A program made the translations under genes and the position numbers. A DNA stretch of 64,000 nt from Micromonospora globbae (GTDB lineage: Bacteria; Actinomycetota; Actinomycetes; Mycobacteriales; Micromonosporaceae), in assembly GCF_003610785.1 (NCBI RefSeq), contig NZ_RAQQ01000027.1, positions 1 through 64,000 of the forward strand, written 5' to 3'. This document shows positions 54,422-63,633 of this stretch, one piece after another. The notes under the pieces are model-generated. The model ran no database searches and was not told the DNA's origin. It saw only the letters and a program-made list of their open reading frames with translations. Numbering within the stretch: position 1 is the stretch's first letter; every line of letters starts with the position of its first letter.

Positions 54422-57243
54422 CGGCCCTCCCCCTGGTCGGCGGCCACGCGGGCGTCGGCGGCCTCGATGTGCCGGTCCACCTCGGCGCCGAGGCGGCGCA
54501 GGATGTCCAGCATCAGCCCGACCACCACGAGGTAGACGCCCACGTCGAAGAAGAGGGACGTGACGAGGTAGAAGTGCCCGATCCCCGGCACGTACAGGTC
54601 GACGCGGGCACTCTGGAGCACCGAGCCGCCGGCCAGCAGCGCGATCACCCCGGTGCCCACCGAGACGGCCAGCCCGGCGCCGAGCACGGTGCCCGCCCCG
54701 ATCGGCGCGGCGTCGGCCAGTTCGTACCGGCCGCCGGCCAGGTAGCGGACGACCAGCGCGAGGCTCGCCACCAGCCCGCCGGCGAAGCCGCCGCCGGGTG
54801 CGTTGTGGCCGGAGAAGAGCAGGAAGAGCGAGAACAGCACCACCGTGTGGAAGAGCAGCCGGGTGATCACCTCCAGGACGATCGACCGGCGCCGCTCGTG
54901 CAGGCGGGCGCCGCCCCGCAGCCAGACGGGCTGGCCGGGGCGCTGCGGGCGGGTCTCCCGCTGCGGCCGGCGGGGCCGGGGTCCGGTGCGGGACCGCTCG
55001 AAGATCAGGCTGGCCACGCCGGTGGCGGCCACCACGAGCACGGAGATCTCACCCATGGTGTCCCAGGCTCGGATGTCGACCAGCGTCACGTTGACCACGT
55101 TGCGGCCGTGCCCCTCGCTGACGGCCAGGTCGGCGAAGGCCGTCGAGATGCTGGTGCTCTGCCGGGCGGCACCGGCGACCAGCGCGAGGCCGGCGGCCGC
55201 CAGGCCGGCCCCCACGGCGACCGCCCGGCGCAGCCACCGGCTGCGGCGCAGTGGACGGGCCGAGAAGCGCGCCGGCAGGCGGCGCAGCACGAGGACGAAG
55301 ACCGCGATGGTCGCGGTCTCCACGAGGAACTGGGTGAGCGCCAGGTCCGGTGCGCCGGAGAGGACGAACAGCATCGCGGTGCCGTAGCCGGTGACCCCGA
55401 CCAGCAGCATGGCGGTCAGCCGGCGGCGTACGCGTACCGCCAGCACCGCCGCGACCGCGAGGACCACGACGACGACCAGTTGCAACGGGGTCTGCCAGAG
55501 GGCGATCCGCTCCTGCCAGGGCCGGGAGGCCAGCATCGCGCCGCCGGGGAGCAGCACGAACACGACGAGGATGATGCCCAGGTACTGCGGCAGGGAGCCG
55601 CGCTGGGTCGCGCCGGTCACCTCGACGGCGAGCCGGTCGAAGCGCCCGACCACCCACTCGTAGCCGGGATTCCCGCCGACCGGGGCCCGCAGCCGGGCCA
55701 GGACCGGGGCGAGGGGGCCGCGCAGCGCGAAGAGCGCGCCGCCCGCGAGCAGCGCCAGCGCCGACAGGCCGAGCGCCGGGGTCGGCCCGTGCCAGAGCGC
55801 CAGGTGCGCGTGGAGCGTGCCGAGCAGTTCGGCGTACGGGCGCAGGAGAGGGTCGAGACCACCGGCGAGCGGCCCGGCGACCAGCCCCGCGACGGCGAGC
55901 AGGGCCGGCGGCAGCAGCAGCGGCGGCGCGACCCGGCCGAGGCGCGCCGGCGCGACGTCCGGCCGGTCGGCGAACGCCCCCCACAGGAACCGCACGCTGT
56001 ACGCCACGGTGAGCGCGGTGCCCGCCACGAGCCCGGCGAGGACCACCGGCCGGTCGGTGAACGCGGCGAACGCCGCCTCCTTGGCGACGAAGCCGATCAG
56101 CGGCGGCACCCCGGCCATGGACGCGGCGGCCAGCAGCGCCACGGTCACGAGCGGCGCCGCGCCGTGCCGCAGCCCGGAGAGCTCGCGCAGGTCCCGGGTG
56201 CCGGCACCGTGGTCGATCACCCCGACCACGAGGAAGAGGGTCGCCTTGAACAGGGCGTGCGCGAGCAGCATGGCGACCCCGGCCAGGGCGGCGTCCGGGG
56301 TGCCCGCCCCGACGAGCACCACGAGCAGGCCGAGCTGGCTCACCGTGCCGTACGCCAGCAGCAGCTTCAGGTCGGTCTGCCGCAGGGCGGCCCAGCCACC
56401 GACGATCATGGTGGCCACGCCCGCGACCAGCACGACCGGTCGCCACGGCCCCACGGTGGCGAGCGCCGGCGCGAGCAGCCCGATGAGGTAGACGCCGGCC
56501 TTCACCATGGCGGCCGCGTGCAGGTACGCGCTCACCGGTGTGGGCGCCGCCATCGCCACCGGCAGCCAGGCGTTGAACGGCAGCACCGCCGACTTGGACA
56601 GCGCGCCGGCCAGGATCAGCAGCACCGCGGCGACGAGGTGGCCGCCGTCGGGCAGCCGCCCGGCCCCGATCTCCGACCACCGGTAGGTACCGGCGTGCTG
56701 GCCGAGCAGGATGAACCCGACGAGCATGGCGAGCCCGCCGAGCGAGGTGACGATCAGCGCCTGCGCGGCCGCCCAGCGGCTGGACCGCCGCTCGGTGCTG
56801 TGCCCGATCAGCAGGTACGAGAAGATCGTGGTCAGTTCCCAGCCGACGTACAGCAGCAGGAGGTCGTCGGCGAAGACGACACAGAGCATGGCCCCGGCGA
56901 ACGCGACCAGGACGGCGGCGAACCGGGCCAGCCCGAGGGAGCCGGGGCCGAAGTACCGGGCGCAGTAGACGAGCACGAGCGCGCCGACGGCGCCCACCAG
57001 CAGGGTCATCAGCCAGGAGAGCGTGTCGAGCCGGAACGCGAGGTCGAGGCGGAGCTGGCGGATCCAGGCGTACGTCTCGACCACCGCGCCGCCGTGCCGG
57101 ACGGCCGGCGTCTGCGCCAGCGCCCAGCCGAAGGCGGCGGCCGGCGCCAGCGCCAGCGGGTAGAAGGCGCGCGGACCCCACCACCTGACGAACAGCGGCG
57201 CGAGGAGTGCCGCCACGAGGTGGAGGATCAGCAGTACGAGCAC
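54418..57243 (-). CDS. mrpA: Fused Mrp antiporter subunits A and B
   Basis: The 941-residue product joins the NuoL-like MrpA (residues 1 to about 770, with FADDLLLLYVGWELTTIFSY, KSAVLPFNAWLPVAMAAPTP and the MbhE-like SGAPDLALTQFLVETATIAVF) to the MnhB domain of MrpB (about 788-925, LFLLFSGHNAPGGGFAGGLV). The fusion explains the lack of a separate mrpB. The GTG at 57243 has GGGAG five bases upstream, better than the GTG two codons earlier. It heads the operon A/B-C-D-E-F-G. Confidence 0.93.
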   Translation of the reverse strand: MLVLLILHLVAALLAPLFVRWWGPRAFYPLALAPAAAFGWALAQTPAVRHGGAVVETYAWIRQLRLDLAFRLDTLSWLMTLLVGAVGALVLVYCARYFGPGSLGLARFAAVLVAFAGAMLCVVFADDLLLLYVGWELTTIFSYLLIGHSTERRSSRWAAAQALIVTSLGGLAMLVGFILLGQHAGTYRWSEIGAGRLPDGGHLVAAVLLILAGALSKSAVLPFNAWLPVAMAAPTPVSAYLHAAAMVKAGVYLIGLLAPALATVGPWRPVVLVAGVATMIVGGWAALRQTDLKLLLAYGTVSQLGLLVVLVGAGTPDAALAGVAMLLAHALFKATLFLVVGVIDHGAGTRDLRELSGLRHGAAPLVTVALLAAASMAGVPPLIGFVAKEAAFAAFTDRPVVLAGLVAGTALTVAYSVRFLWGAFADRPDVAPARLGRVAPPLLLPPALLAVAGLVAGPLAGGLDPLLRPYAELLGTLHAHLALWHGPTPALGLSALALLAGGALFALRGPLAPVLARLRAPVGGNPGYEWVVGRFDRLAVEVTGATQRGSLPQYLGIILVVFVLLPGGAMLASRPWQERIALWQTPLQLVVVVVLAVAAVLAVRVRRRLTAMLLVGVTGYGTAMLFVLSGAPDLALTQFLVETATIAVFVLVLRRLPARFSARPLRRSRWLRRAVAVGAGLAAAGLALVAGAARQSTSISTAFADLAVSEGHGRNVVNVTLVDIRAWDTMGEISVLVVAATGVASLIFERSRTGPRPRRPQRETRPQRPGQPVWLRGGARLHERRRSIVLEVITRLLFHTVVLFSLFLLFSGHNAPGGGFAGGLVASLALVVRYLAGGRYELADAAPIGAGTVLGAGLAVSVGTGVIALLAGGSVLQSARVDLYVPGIGHFYLVTSLFFDVGVYLVVVGLMLDILRRLGAEVDRHIEAADARVAADQGEGR

Positions 57244-57425
57244 CCGCACTCCCGGTCGAGGTGGCAGCGGCGGACGCCTCCGGCGGTCGGCGCCTAGATG
57301 CGATCAGACGTCAGTTCCGCGCTCTTCGGGCGGATTCTGCGAAAATCGCCCGTATCGCCCGCCCAGGTGCCCCACATCCAAAAGACCCCGGCGCCGCCCC
57401 GTCCCACCCGCGACCCCCACCCCGG

Positions 57426-57483
57426 TGATCATGAGGTTGCCGGGCAGAAACCGGGACGTTCACCCCCGCCAACCTCATGATCA
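57426..57483. repeat. Inverted repeat element D (TGATCATGAGGTTG type)
   Basis: Arms TGATCATGAGGTTGCCGGG and CCCGCCAACCTCATGATCA pair with one mismatch around a 20-bp centre. The right arm contains the TGA stop codon of the minus-strand gene at 57481-57918. Layout matches elements A-C but the arm sequence is unrelated. Confidence 0.88.
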
Positions 57484-57918
57484 ACCGCGAGAGCGGGCGG
57501 GTGATCCGGCGGGCGGGCCGGCGTCGGCGGGTTGGTCGGGGGGCTCCTGGTGTGCCGGGGTGCGGGTGTCGAGGGCGGCCCCCTGGCGCCCCGACTCGGT
57601 CAGCAGGTCGGTGCGCCCGAGCTGGCGGGCGACCCGGTGCACGACGCGCTCCGCGGCGGCCAGCGAGCGCACCGACAGCAGGCGACCTCGACTCTCCCGC
57701 CGCAGTACGAAGTAGTGCACCGCGGCGCGGACCTGCCCCCGGTCGGCGGCGCTGGCATGGGCCGTGGAGACGACCAGTTCGCGCAGGCAGCGGGCCAGCC
57801 GCTCGGCGAGCTCGAGTTCGGGACCGCGCAGCCCGGCGCGGACGGCGGCGAGATGGCTGTCGACCTTGCGGATGAGCACGTCCGTGCCGCGCTCGACGTT
57901 CCGCTGCTCGACGGCCAT
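57481..57918 (-). CDS. Unknown 145-residue helical protein
   Basis: I do not recognise this family. Residues 1-100 are mostly helical, with RGTDVLIRKVDSHLAAVRAG, LELAERLARCLRELVVSTAH, RGQVRAAVHYFVLRRESRGR and AAERVVHRVARQLGRTDLL. The rest is Pro/Ala-rich and probably disordered. The stop codon lies inside inverted repeat D. Upstream is an A+T-rich region shared with lhr. The regular heptad-like pattern and the sound start (MAVEQRNVERGTD with CGGGGTGGAGG upstream) support a real gene. Confidence 0.7.
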   Translation of the reverse strand: MAVEQRNVERGTDVLIRKVDSHLAAVRAGLRGPELELAERLARCLRELVVSTAHASAADRGQVRAAVHYFVLRRESRGRLLSVRSLAAAERVVHRVARQLGRTDLLTESGRQGAALDTRTPAHQEPPDQPADAGPPAGSPARSRG

Positions 57919-57952
57919 CCGATTCCTCCACCCCGGTCCGGTCGCGAGTGAA

Positions 57953-58016
57953 GTTACTTTATGTTGCGCATCACAAGCAAGCAGTTAAGTGAGACTTAAT
58001 GCGTCAACCGTTACTT
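57953..58016. promoter_or_regulatory. A+T-rich control region with palindrome, upstream of lhr and the 145-residue protein gene
   Basis: In this unusually A+T-rich 64-bp tract, GTTACTT occurs at 57953-57959 and 58010-58016, and between them lies the perfect palindrome TTAAGT-GAG-ACTTAA (57985-57999). It is a plausible operator and promoter for the divergent genes. Confidence 0.5.
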
Positions 58017-58097
58017 CCACTCCCCAAGTGTCCTATCCAGACATAAACCACCACCGCCCGTAGGGGGATTGTCGCAGCCCCGCGGCAGGATGGACAG

Positions 58098-61000
58098 GTG
58101 GCGGAGATGGCAGACGGCCCCGGCGTGGGCGACGCGGACGTGCTGAGCGGGTTCAGCCCGGCGACCCGGGAGTGGTTCACCGCCGCCTTCGCCGCGCCCA
58201 CCGCCGCCCAGGCGGGCGCGTGGCAGGCGGTCTCGGCCGGGCGCAACGCGCTCGTCGTGGCGCCGACCGGCTCCGGCAAGACCCTCGCCGCCTTCCTCTG
58301 GTCCCTCGACCGGCTGGCCCGCGAGCCCGCCCCGGCCGACGCGAAACAGCGGTGCCGGGTGCTCTACGTGAGCCCGCTCAAGGCGCTCGCCGTCGACGTC
58401 GAGCGCAACCTGCGCGCCCCCCTCGCCGGCATCCGGCAGGCCGCGACCCGGCTCGGCATCGCCCCGCCCGACATCACGGTCGGCATGCGCACCGGCGACA
58501 CCCCGGCCGACGAGCGGCGCGCCTTCGCGCGGACCCCGCCGGACATCCTCATCACCACCCCCGAGTCGCTGTTCCTGCTGCTCACCTCCGCTGCCCGCGA
58601 CTCGCTCCGCGGCGTCCAGACGGTCATCGTCGACGAGGTGCACGCGGTCGCCGGCAGCAAGCGCGGCGCCCACCTCGCGCTGTCCCTGGAGCGGCTCGAC
58701 GAACTCCTGCCGGCACCCGCCCAGCGGATCGGCCTGTCCGCCACGGTCCGGCCGATCGACGGCTGCGCACGGTTCCTCGGCGGGGCCCGGCCCGTCGACG
58801 TGGTCCAACCGCCCACGCCGAAGACCATCGAGGTCGCCGTCGAGGTGCCCGTGGAGGACATGACCCGCCTCGACGAGCAGGAGCAGCCGCTCGACGACGA
58901 GCTGGGCGGGCCGGGGCCGCGCCGGCCGTCCATCTGGCCCGCCGTCGAGGAACGGGTCTACGCCCTCATCCGGGCGCACCGCTCGACCATCGTCTTCACC
59001 AACTCCCGGCGCAGCGCGGAGCGGCTCTGCGCCCGCCTCAACGAGCTGGCCGCCGAGGAGCTGGCCGGCGCGGACGGCACCGGCGCGGGGAGCGGTCCCG
59101 GCCGGTCCGCGGCCGACGGCGGCCCGGCCGGCGGTCGCGCCCCGTCCGGCGGGCCGTTCCGGGCGCCGCGCCAGCCGGCCGAGGTGATGGCCCAGTCCGG
59201 ATCGGCCGCCGGCGCGGCACCCGTGATCGCCCGGGCCCACCACGGCAGCGTCTCCCGCGAGGAGCGCAAGCACATCGAGGAGGCGTTGAAGTCCGGGCAG
59301 CTGCCCGCCGTGGTCGCCACCTCCAGCCTGGAACTCGGCATCGACATGGGCGCGGTCGACCTCGTCGTGCAGATCGAGGCCCCGCCGAGCGTCGCCGCCG
59401 GCCTGCAGCGCGTCGGTCGGGCCGGGCACCAGGTCGGCGCCGTCTCCCGCGGCGTGGTCTTCCCCAAGCACCGCGGCGACCTCCTCTCCTGCGCCGTCGT
59501 GGCGGAACGGATGAGCGAGGGCGCCATCGAGGAGCTGCACTTCCCGCGCAACCCGCTCGACGTGCTGGCCCAGCAGATCGTGGCGATGGTGGCACTGGAA
59601 CCGTGGCGGGTGGGCGACCTCGCCGTGGTGGTCCGGCGCGCGGCGCCCTTCGCCGAGCTGCCCGACTCGGCGCTGCACGCCGTGCTCGACATGCTCTCCG
59701 GCCGCTACCCCTCGACGGCCTTCGCCGAGCTGCGCCCCCGGCTCGTCTGGGACCGGGCCACCGACGTGCTCACCGGCCGGCCCGGCGCGCAACGGCTCGC
59801 CGTGACCAGCGGCGGCACGATCCCCGACCGGGGCCTCTTCGGGGTCTTCCTGGCCGGCGCCGAACGGGCCGCCCGGGTGGGCGAACTCGACGAGGAGATG
59901 GTCTACGAGTCGCGCGTCGGCGACGTCTTCCTGCTCGGCTCGTCGTCCTGGCGGATCGAGGAGATCACACCGGACCGGGTGCTCGTGTCCCCCGCGCCCG
60001 GACAGGCCGCGCGGATGCCGTTCTGGAAGGGCGACACGCTGGGCCGGCCCGTCGAGCTGGGCCGCGCCATCGGCGCCCGGGTGCGCGCCCTGCTGCGGAC
60101 GGACGACGAGGCGGCGATCGCCGCGCTGCGCGCCGGCGGGCTGGACGACTGGGCGGCCGGCAACCTCATGGCGTACCTGCGGGAGCAGCGTGCCGCCACG
60201 CGGTCGCTGCCGGACGACCGGACGATCGTCGTCGAGCGGTTCCGTGACGAGCTGGGCGACTGGCGTCTCGCGGTGCACAGCGTGCTCGGTGCGCGGGTCA
60301 ACGCGCCGTGGGCGCTGGCCATCGGGCGCCGGCTGACCGAGCGCTACGGCGTGGACGCCCAGGTGATGCCGTCCGACGACGGCATCGTCGTACGCCTGCC
60401 GGACACCGCCGACGAACCACCCGGCGCCGACGTGGTGGCCTTCGAACCCGACGAGATCGCCCAGCTCGTGGAGGAGTCCGTCGGCACGTCGGCGCTCTTC
60501 GCGTCCCGGTTCCGCGAGTGCGCGGCCCGGTCGCTGCTGCTGCCCCGCCGCGACCCGCGCCGCCGCCAACCGCTCTGGCAGCAGCGCCAGCGCGCCGCCC
60601 AACTGCTCGACGTCGCCCGCGAGTACGCCGACTTCCCGGTCACGCTGGAGGCCGCGCGGGAGTGCCTCCAGGACGTGTTCGACCAGCCGGCCCTGGCCGG
60701 GCTCATGCGGGACCTGTCCGCCCGCCGGGTGCGCCTCGTCGAGGTGGAGACCGCGCAGCCGTCGCCGTTCGCCCGGTCGCTGCTCTTCGGCTACGTGGGC
60801 GCGTTTCTCTACGAGGGCGACGCGCCGCTCGCCGAGCGGCGGGCCGCCGCGCTGGCACTGGACTCGGCGCTCCTCGGCGAACTGCTCGGCCGCGTCGACC
60901 TGCGGGAGCTGCTCGACCCGGCGGTGCTCGCCGAGACCGAGCGGCAGCTGCGCTGGCTCACCGAGCAGCGGCGGCCCCGCGACGCGGAGGACGTGGTCGA

Positions 61001-62747
61001 GCTGCTGCGCGTGCTCGGCGACCTCACGGCGGACGAGCTGGCGGAGCGGGGCGTGCCGGTCGACTGGCTCACCGACCTGGAGGCGGCCCGCCGGGTGCTG
61101 CGCGTCCGGATCGCCGGCGAGGAGCGCTGGGTCGGCATCGAGGACGCGGCCCGGCTGCGCGACGCGCTCGGCGTGGCCCTGCCCGTCGGGGTCGCCGAGG
61201 CGTACCTCGCACCGGTCCCCGACCCGCTCGGCGACCTCGTCGCCCGGTACGCCCGCACCCACGGGCCGTTCGCGGCCGCCACCTGCGCGGCCCGGTTCGG
61301 GCTCGGCGTGTTCGTGGTGGAGCAGGCGCTGCGGCGGCTCGCCGCCACGGGCCGGGTGGTGTCCGGCGAGTTCACCCCGGACACCGTCGGCAGCCAGTGG
61401 TGCGACGCCGAGGTGCTGCGGATGCTGCGTCGCCGGTCCCTGGCCGCGCTGCGCCGGGAGATCGAGCCGGTGCCGCCGCGCGCGCTGGCCGCGTTCCTGC
61501 CCCGCTGGCAGCAGGTCGGCTCGTCCGCCCGCGGGGTGGAGGCGCTGGCCGCGACGGTGGAGCAGTTGCAGGGCGCCGCCGTGCCGGCGTCGGCGCTGGA
61601 GCGGCTGGTGCTGCCGGGCCGGGTGGCCGACTACTCCCCCGCGCAGCTCGACGAGCTGTGCGCGAGCGGCGAGGTGGTCTGGGCGGGCTCCGGCGCCATC
61701 TCCGGCGGCGACGGCTGGGTCACGCTCGCGTACGCCGACGCCGCGCCGCTGCTGCTCCCCCCGCCGGACGAGGGGCTGGCCCTCACGCCGCTGCACGAGG
61801 CGGTGCTCGACGCGCTGGCCGACGGGCAGGCGCTCTTCTTCCGACCGCTGGCCGACCGGGTCGGCTCGACCGACGACGCGGCGCTGACCGCCGCCATCTG
61901 GGACCTGGTGTGGGCCGGCCACCTCACCAACGACACGCTCGCCCCGCTGCGCGCGGTGCTCGGCGCGGGCGGGGCGCACCGTTCACGGCCGTCCGCGCCG
62001 CGCACCCGATACCGGCGCCCCGGCCGGATCGCGCTGCCCACCCGCGGCGGCCCGCCCACCGTGGCGGGGCGCTGGTCGCGCCTCCCGGAGCGGGACACCG
62101 ACCCCACCCGCCGCGCCGCCGCGCTGGCCGACGTCCTGCTGGACCGGCACGGCGTGCTCACCCGGGGCGCGGTCGTGGCCGAGCAGGTGACCGGGGGTTT
62201 CGCCGCCGTGTACCCGGTACTCTCCGCGCTGGAGGAGCGCGGGGCGGCCCGGCGCGGCTACTTCGTGGAGGGGCTCGGCGCGGCCCAGTTCGCCGTGCCC
62301 GGAGCGGTGGACCGCATCCGGGCGCTCGCCGAACCGGCCGACGCCGGGCGGGGCGGCCCCACACTGGTGCTCGCCGCCACCGACCCGGCGAACCCGTACG
62401 GCGCGGCGCTGCCGTGGCCGGAGCGGGTGGTCGACTCGGGCGACGGCGACACCCCGGCGACCGGGCACCGGGCCGGCCGCAAGGCGGGGGCGCTCGTCGT
62501 CCTGGTCGCCGGCGACCTCGTGCTCTACGTGGAGCGGGGCGGGCGCACGCTGCTCTCCTTCACCGACGACACCGAGGCGCTCGCGGCGGCCGCCAAGGCG
62601 CTGGCGGACGCGGTGCACACGGGCGCGCTCGGCGCCATCTCGGTGGAGCGGGCCGACGGTGAGGCCGTAAACACCTCGCCGCTGCGTGACGCCCTGACCG
62701 CCGCCGGTTTCCGGGCCACCCCGCGCGGTCTGCGGCTGCGCGGCTGA
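58098..62747 (+). CDS. lhr: Lhr-type ATP-dependent superfamily 2 helicase
   Basis: The 1549-residue product has Walker A APTGSGKT (near residue 55), the DEVH box (near 178), motif III-like SATVRP, motifs IV-VI with VGRAGHQVG, an Lhr winged-helix and beta-barrel core to about residue 870, and a long C-terminal extension as in mycobacterial Lhr. These enzymes unwind DNA and RNA:DNA 3' to 5' and respond to crosslink damage in mycobacteria. A 45-residue low-complexity Gly/Ala/Pro insert lies near 325-370. The GTG start at 58098 is supported only by a weak AGGA. Confidence 0.94.
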   Translation: MAEMADGPGVGDADVLSGFSPATREWFTAAFAAPTAAQAGAWQAVSAGRNALVVAPTGSGKTLAAFLWSLDRLAREPAPADAKQRCRVLYVSPLKALAVDVERNLRAPLAGIRQAATRLGIAPPDITVGMRTGDTPADERRAFARTPPDILITTPESLFLLLTSAARDSLRGVQTVIVDEVHAVAGSKRGAHLALSLERLDELLPAPAQRIGLSATVRPIDGCARFLGGARPVDVVQPPTPKTIEVAVEVPVEDMTRLDEQEQPLDDELGGPGPRRPSIWPAVEERVYALIRAHRSTIVFTNSRRSAERLCARLNELAAEELAGADGTGAGSGPGRSAADGGPAGGRAPSGGPFRAPRQPAEVMAQSGSAAGAAPVIARAHHGSVSREERKHIEEALKSGQLPAVVATSSLELGIDMGAVDLVVQIEAPPSVAAGLQRVGRAGHQVGAVSRGVVFPKHRGDLLSCAVVAERMSEGAIEELHFPRNPLDVLAQQIVAMVALEPWRVGDLAVVVRRAAPFAELPDSALHAVLDMLSGRYPSTAFAELRPRLVWDRATDVLTGRPGAQRLAVTSGGTIPDRGLFGVFLAGAERAARVGELDEEMVYESRVGDVFLLGSSSWRIEEITPDRVLVSPAPGQAARMPFWKGDTLGRPVELGRAIGARVRALLRTDDEAAIAALRAGGLDDWAAGNLMAYLREQRAATRSLPDDRTIVVERFRDELGDWRLAVHSVLGARVNAPWALAIGRRLTERYGVDAQVMPSDDGIVVRLPDTADEPPGADVVAFEPDEIAQLVEESVGTSALFASRFRECAARSLLLPRRDPRRRQPLWQQRQRAAQLLDVAREYADFPVTLEAARECLQDVFDQPALAGLMRDLSARRVRLVEVETAQPSPFARSLLFGYVGAFLYEGDAPLAERRAAALALDSALLGELLGRVDLRELLDPAVLAETERQLRWLTEQRRPRDAEDVVELLRVLGDLTADELAERGVPVDWLTDLEAARRVLRVRIAGEERWVGIEDAARLRDALGVALPVGVAEAYLAPVPDPLGDLVARYARTHGPFAAATCAARFGLGVFVVEQALRRLAATGRVVSGEFTPDTVGSQWCDAEVLRMLRRRSLAALRREIEPVPPRALAAFLPRWQQVGSSARGVEALAATVEQLQGAAVPASALERLVLPGRVADYSPAQLDELCASGEVVWAGSGAISGGDGWVTLAYADAAPLLLPPPDEGLALTPLHEAVLDALADGQALFFRPLADRVGSTDDAALTAAIWDLVWAGHLTNDTLAPLRAVLGAGGAHRSRPSAPRTRYRRPGRIALPTRGGPPTVAGRWSRLPERDTDPTRRAAALADVLLDRHGVLTRGAVVAEQVTGGFAAVYPVLSALEERGAARRGYFVEGLGAAQFAVPGAVDRIRALAEPADAGRGGPTLVLAATDPANPYGAALPWPERVVDSGDGDTPATGHRAGRKAGALVVLVAGDLVLYVERGGRTLLSFTDDTEALAAAAKALADAVHTGALGAISVERADGEAVNTSPLRDALTAAGFRATPRGLRLRG

Positions 62748-62750
62748 CGA

Positions 62751-62768
62751 CGACGGCCCGGGCCGTCG
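62751..62768. terminator. Short palindrome between convergent lhr and lipoprotein genes
   Basis: CGACGGCCCGGGCCGTCG is a perfect 18-bp palindrome just after the lhr stop codon. As a hairpin it has almost no loop, so the terminator call is weak. Confidence 0.4.
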
Positions 62769-62828
62769 CGGTGGCCCGCGGCCACGCCGGTGCCGCTCGC
62801 TGGCGACGCGCCACCCCCGACCGGCCGC

Positions 62829-63425
62829 TCAGAGGAGCCGGGCGAGCACCGCCTCGTAGCGGGGGCGGTCGCCGGCCGGCGTCTTCGCCTCCAGGTAGTT
62901 GAGCACCACGGCGCCGCGCCGGTACGACTGACCGGCCCAGGTGTCCGCGATGTCGCTCGCGCTGGTCTCGTCCGGGAAGACGTACACGGTCACGGTGTCG
63001 GTGGCGACGATCTCGGAGCAGCCGAGACCGAGCCCGTCCGGCCCGCAGTCGACCGAGCGGTCGCGGGGGTGGGGCACCGGGAGGCCGGCGGCGCGGAACG
63101 CGGCCACCACCTGCTGGGCCCCGGGGGCGCCGGCGGGGCGGCGCGGCAGCACCACCGGCGGCGGGCTGGCCGGGCGGCGTTCGGTCTGCTCCTGCACGGC
63201 CGGCGCGTCACCGGCGGGCGCGTCACCCGCGGGCGGGACGGCCGGGCCGTTCGTCGAGCCCGCGGGGGTCGGTACGGCCACCGCCGAGCCGGTGGCGGGT
63301 GGCACGACGACGGCCGAGCGGGTGACGGTCGGTTCGGCGGCCGCACCATCCCCGCCTCCGCATCCGGCGGTGACGGCGACGGCGGCGGCGAGCACCGTGA
63401 TCGCGGCCAGGTGTCGATGGGTCAC
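62829..63425 (-). CDS. Predicted lipoprotein of unknown function
   Basis: The 198-residue product has a lipoprotein signal (AAAVAVTAGC, Cys at 22), an extended Pro/Ala/Thr linker to about residue 100, and a small C-terminal domain with two Cys (SVDCGPDGLGLGCSEIV) likely to form a disulfide. The GTG at 63425 sits just before the signal peptide; an in-frame start 17 codons upstream (63476) is possible. No family is recognised. Confidence 0.75.
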   Translation of the reverse strand: MTHRHLAAITVLAAAVAVTAGCGGGDGAAAEPTVTRSAVVVPPATGSAVAVPTPAGSTNGPAVPPAGDAPAGDAPAVQEQTERRPASPPPVVLPRRPAGAPGAQQVVAAFRAAGLPVPHPRDRSVDCGPDGLGLGCSEIVATDTVTVYVFPDETSASDIADTWAGQSYRRGAVVLNYLEAKTPAGDRPRYEAVLARLL

Positions 63426-63633
63426 CAGGGCAGTCTTCCGAACGCCATCCGCCGGCGACAGTGGCCGGTCGGTCACTCACGGTGTCGCCCATCCGGCACG
63501 TACCCGGCGACCAGGCGATCCTGCGGTGCGGCGACGGTCGCGCCGGGTCCACGGCGGAAACGCGCGGCGACCGGCCCGGGCCGGTCGGTAGCATCCCGGC
63601 CGGCATCCGAGGACGACCGGGGAGGGAGACGGC

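Noticed and set aside
54469-57297. 942-codon plus-strand frame opposite the mrpA/B gene
   Set aside because: Shadow frame; composition dominated by Arg, Gly, Gln and His, and the minus-strand frame encodes a clear MrpA/B.
57985-57999. TTAAGTGAGACTTAA as an iron box for IdeR
   Set aside because: It is shorter than the 19-bp iron box and lacks the internal AGGCT core; only the outer bases are similar.
58011-61979. 1322-codon open frame on the minus strand opposite lhr
   Set aside because: It is the antisense shadow of lhr, rich in Arg, Gly and Pro with no domain motif, caused by high third-position G+C.
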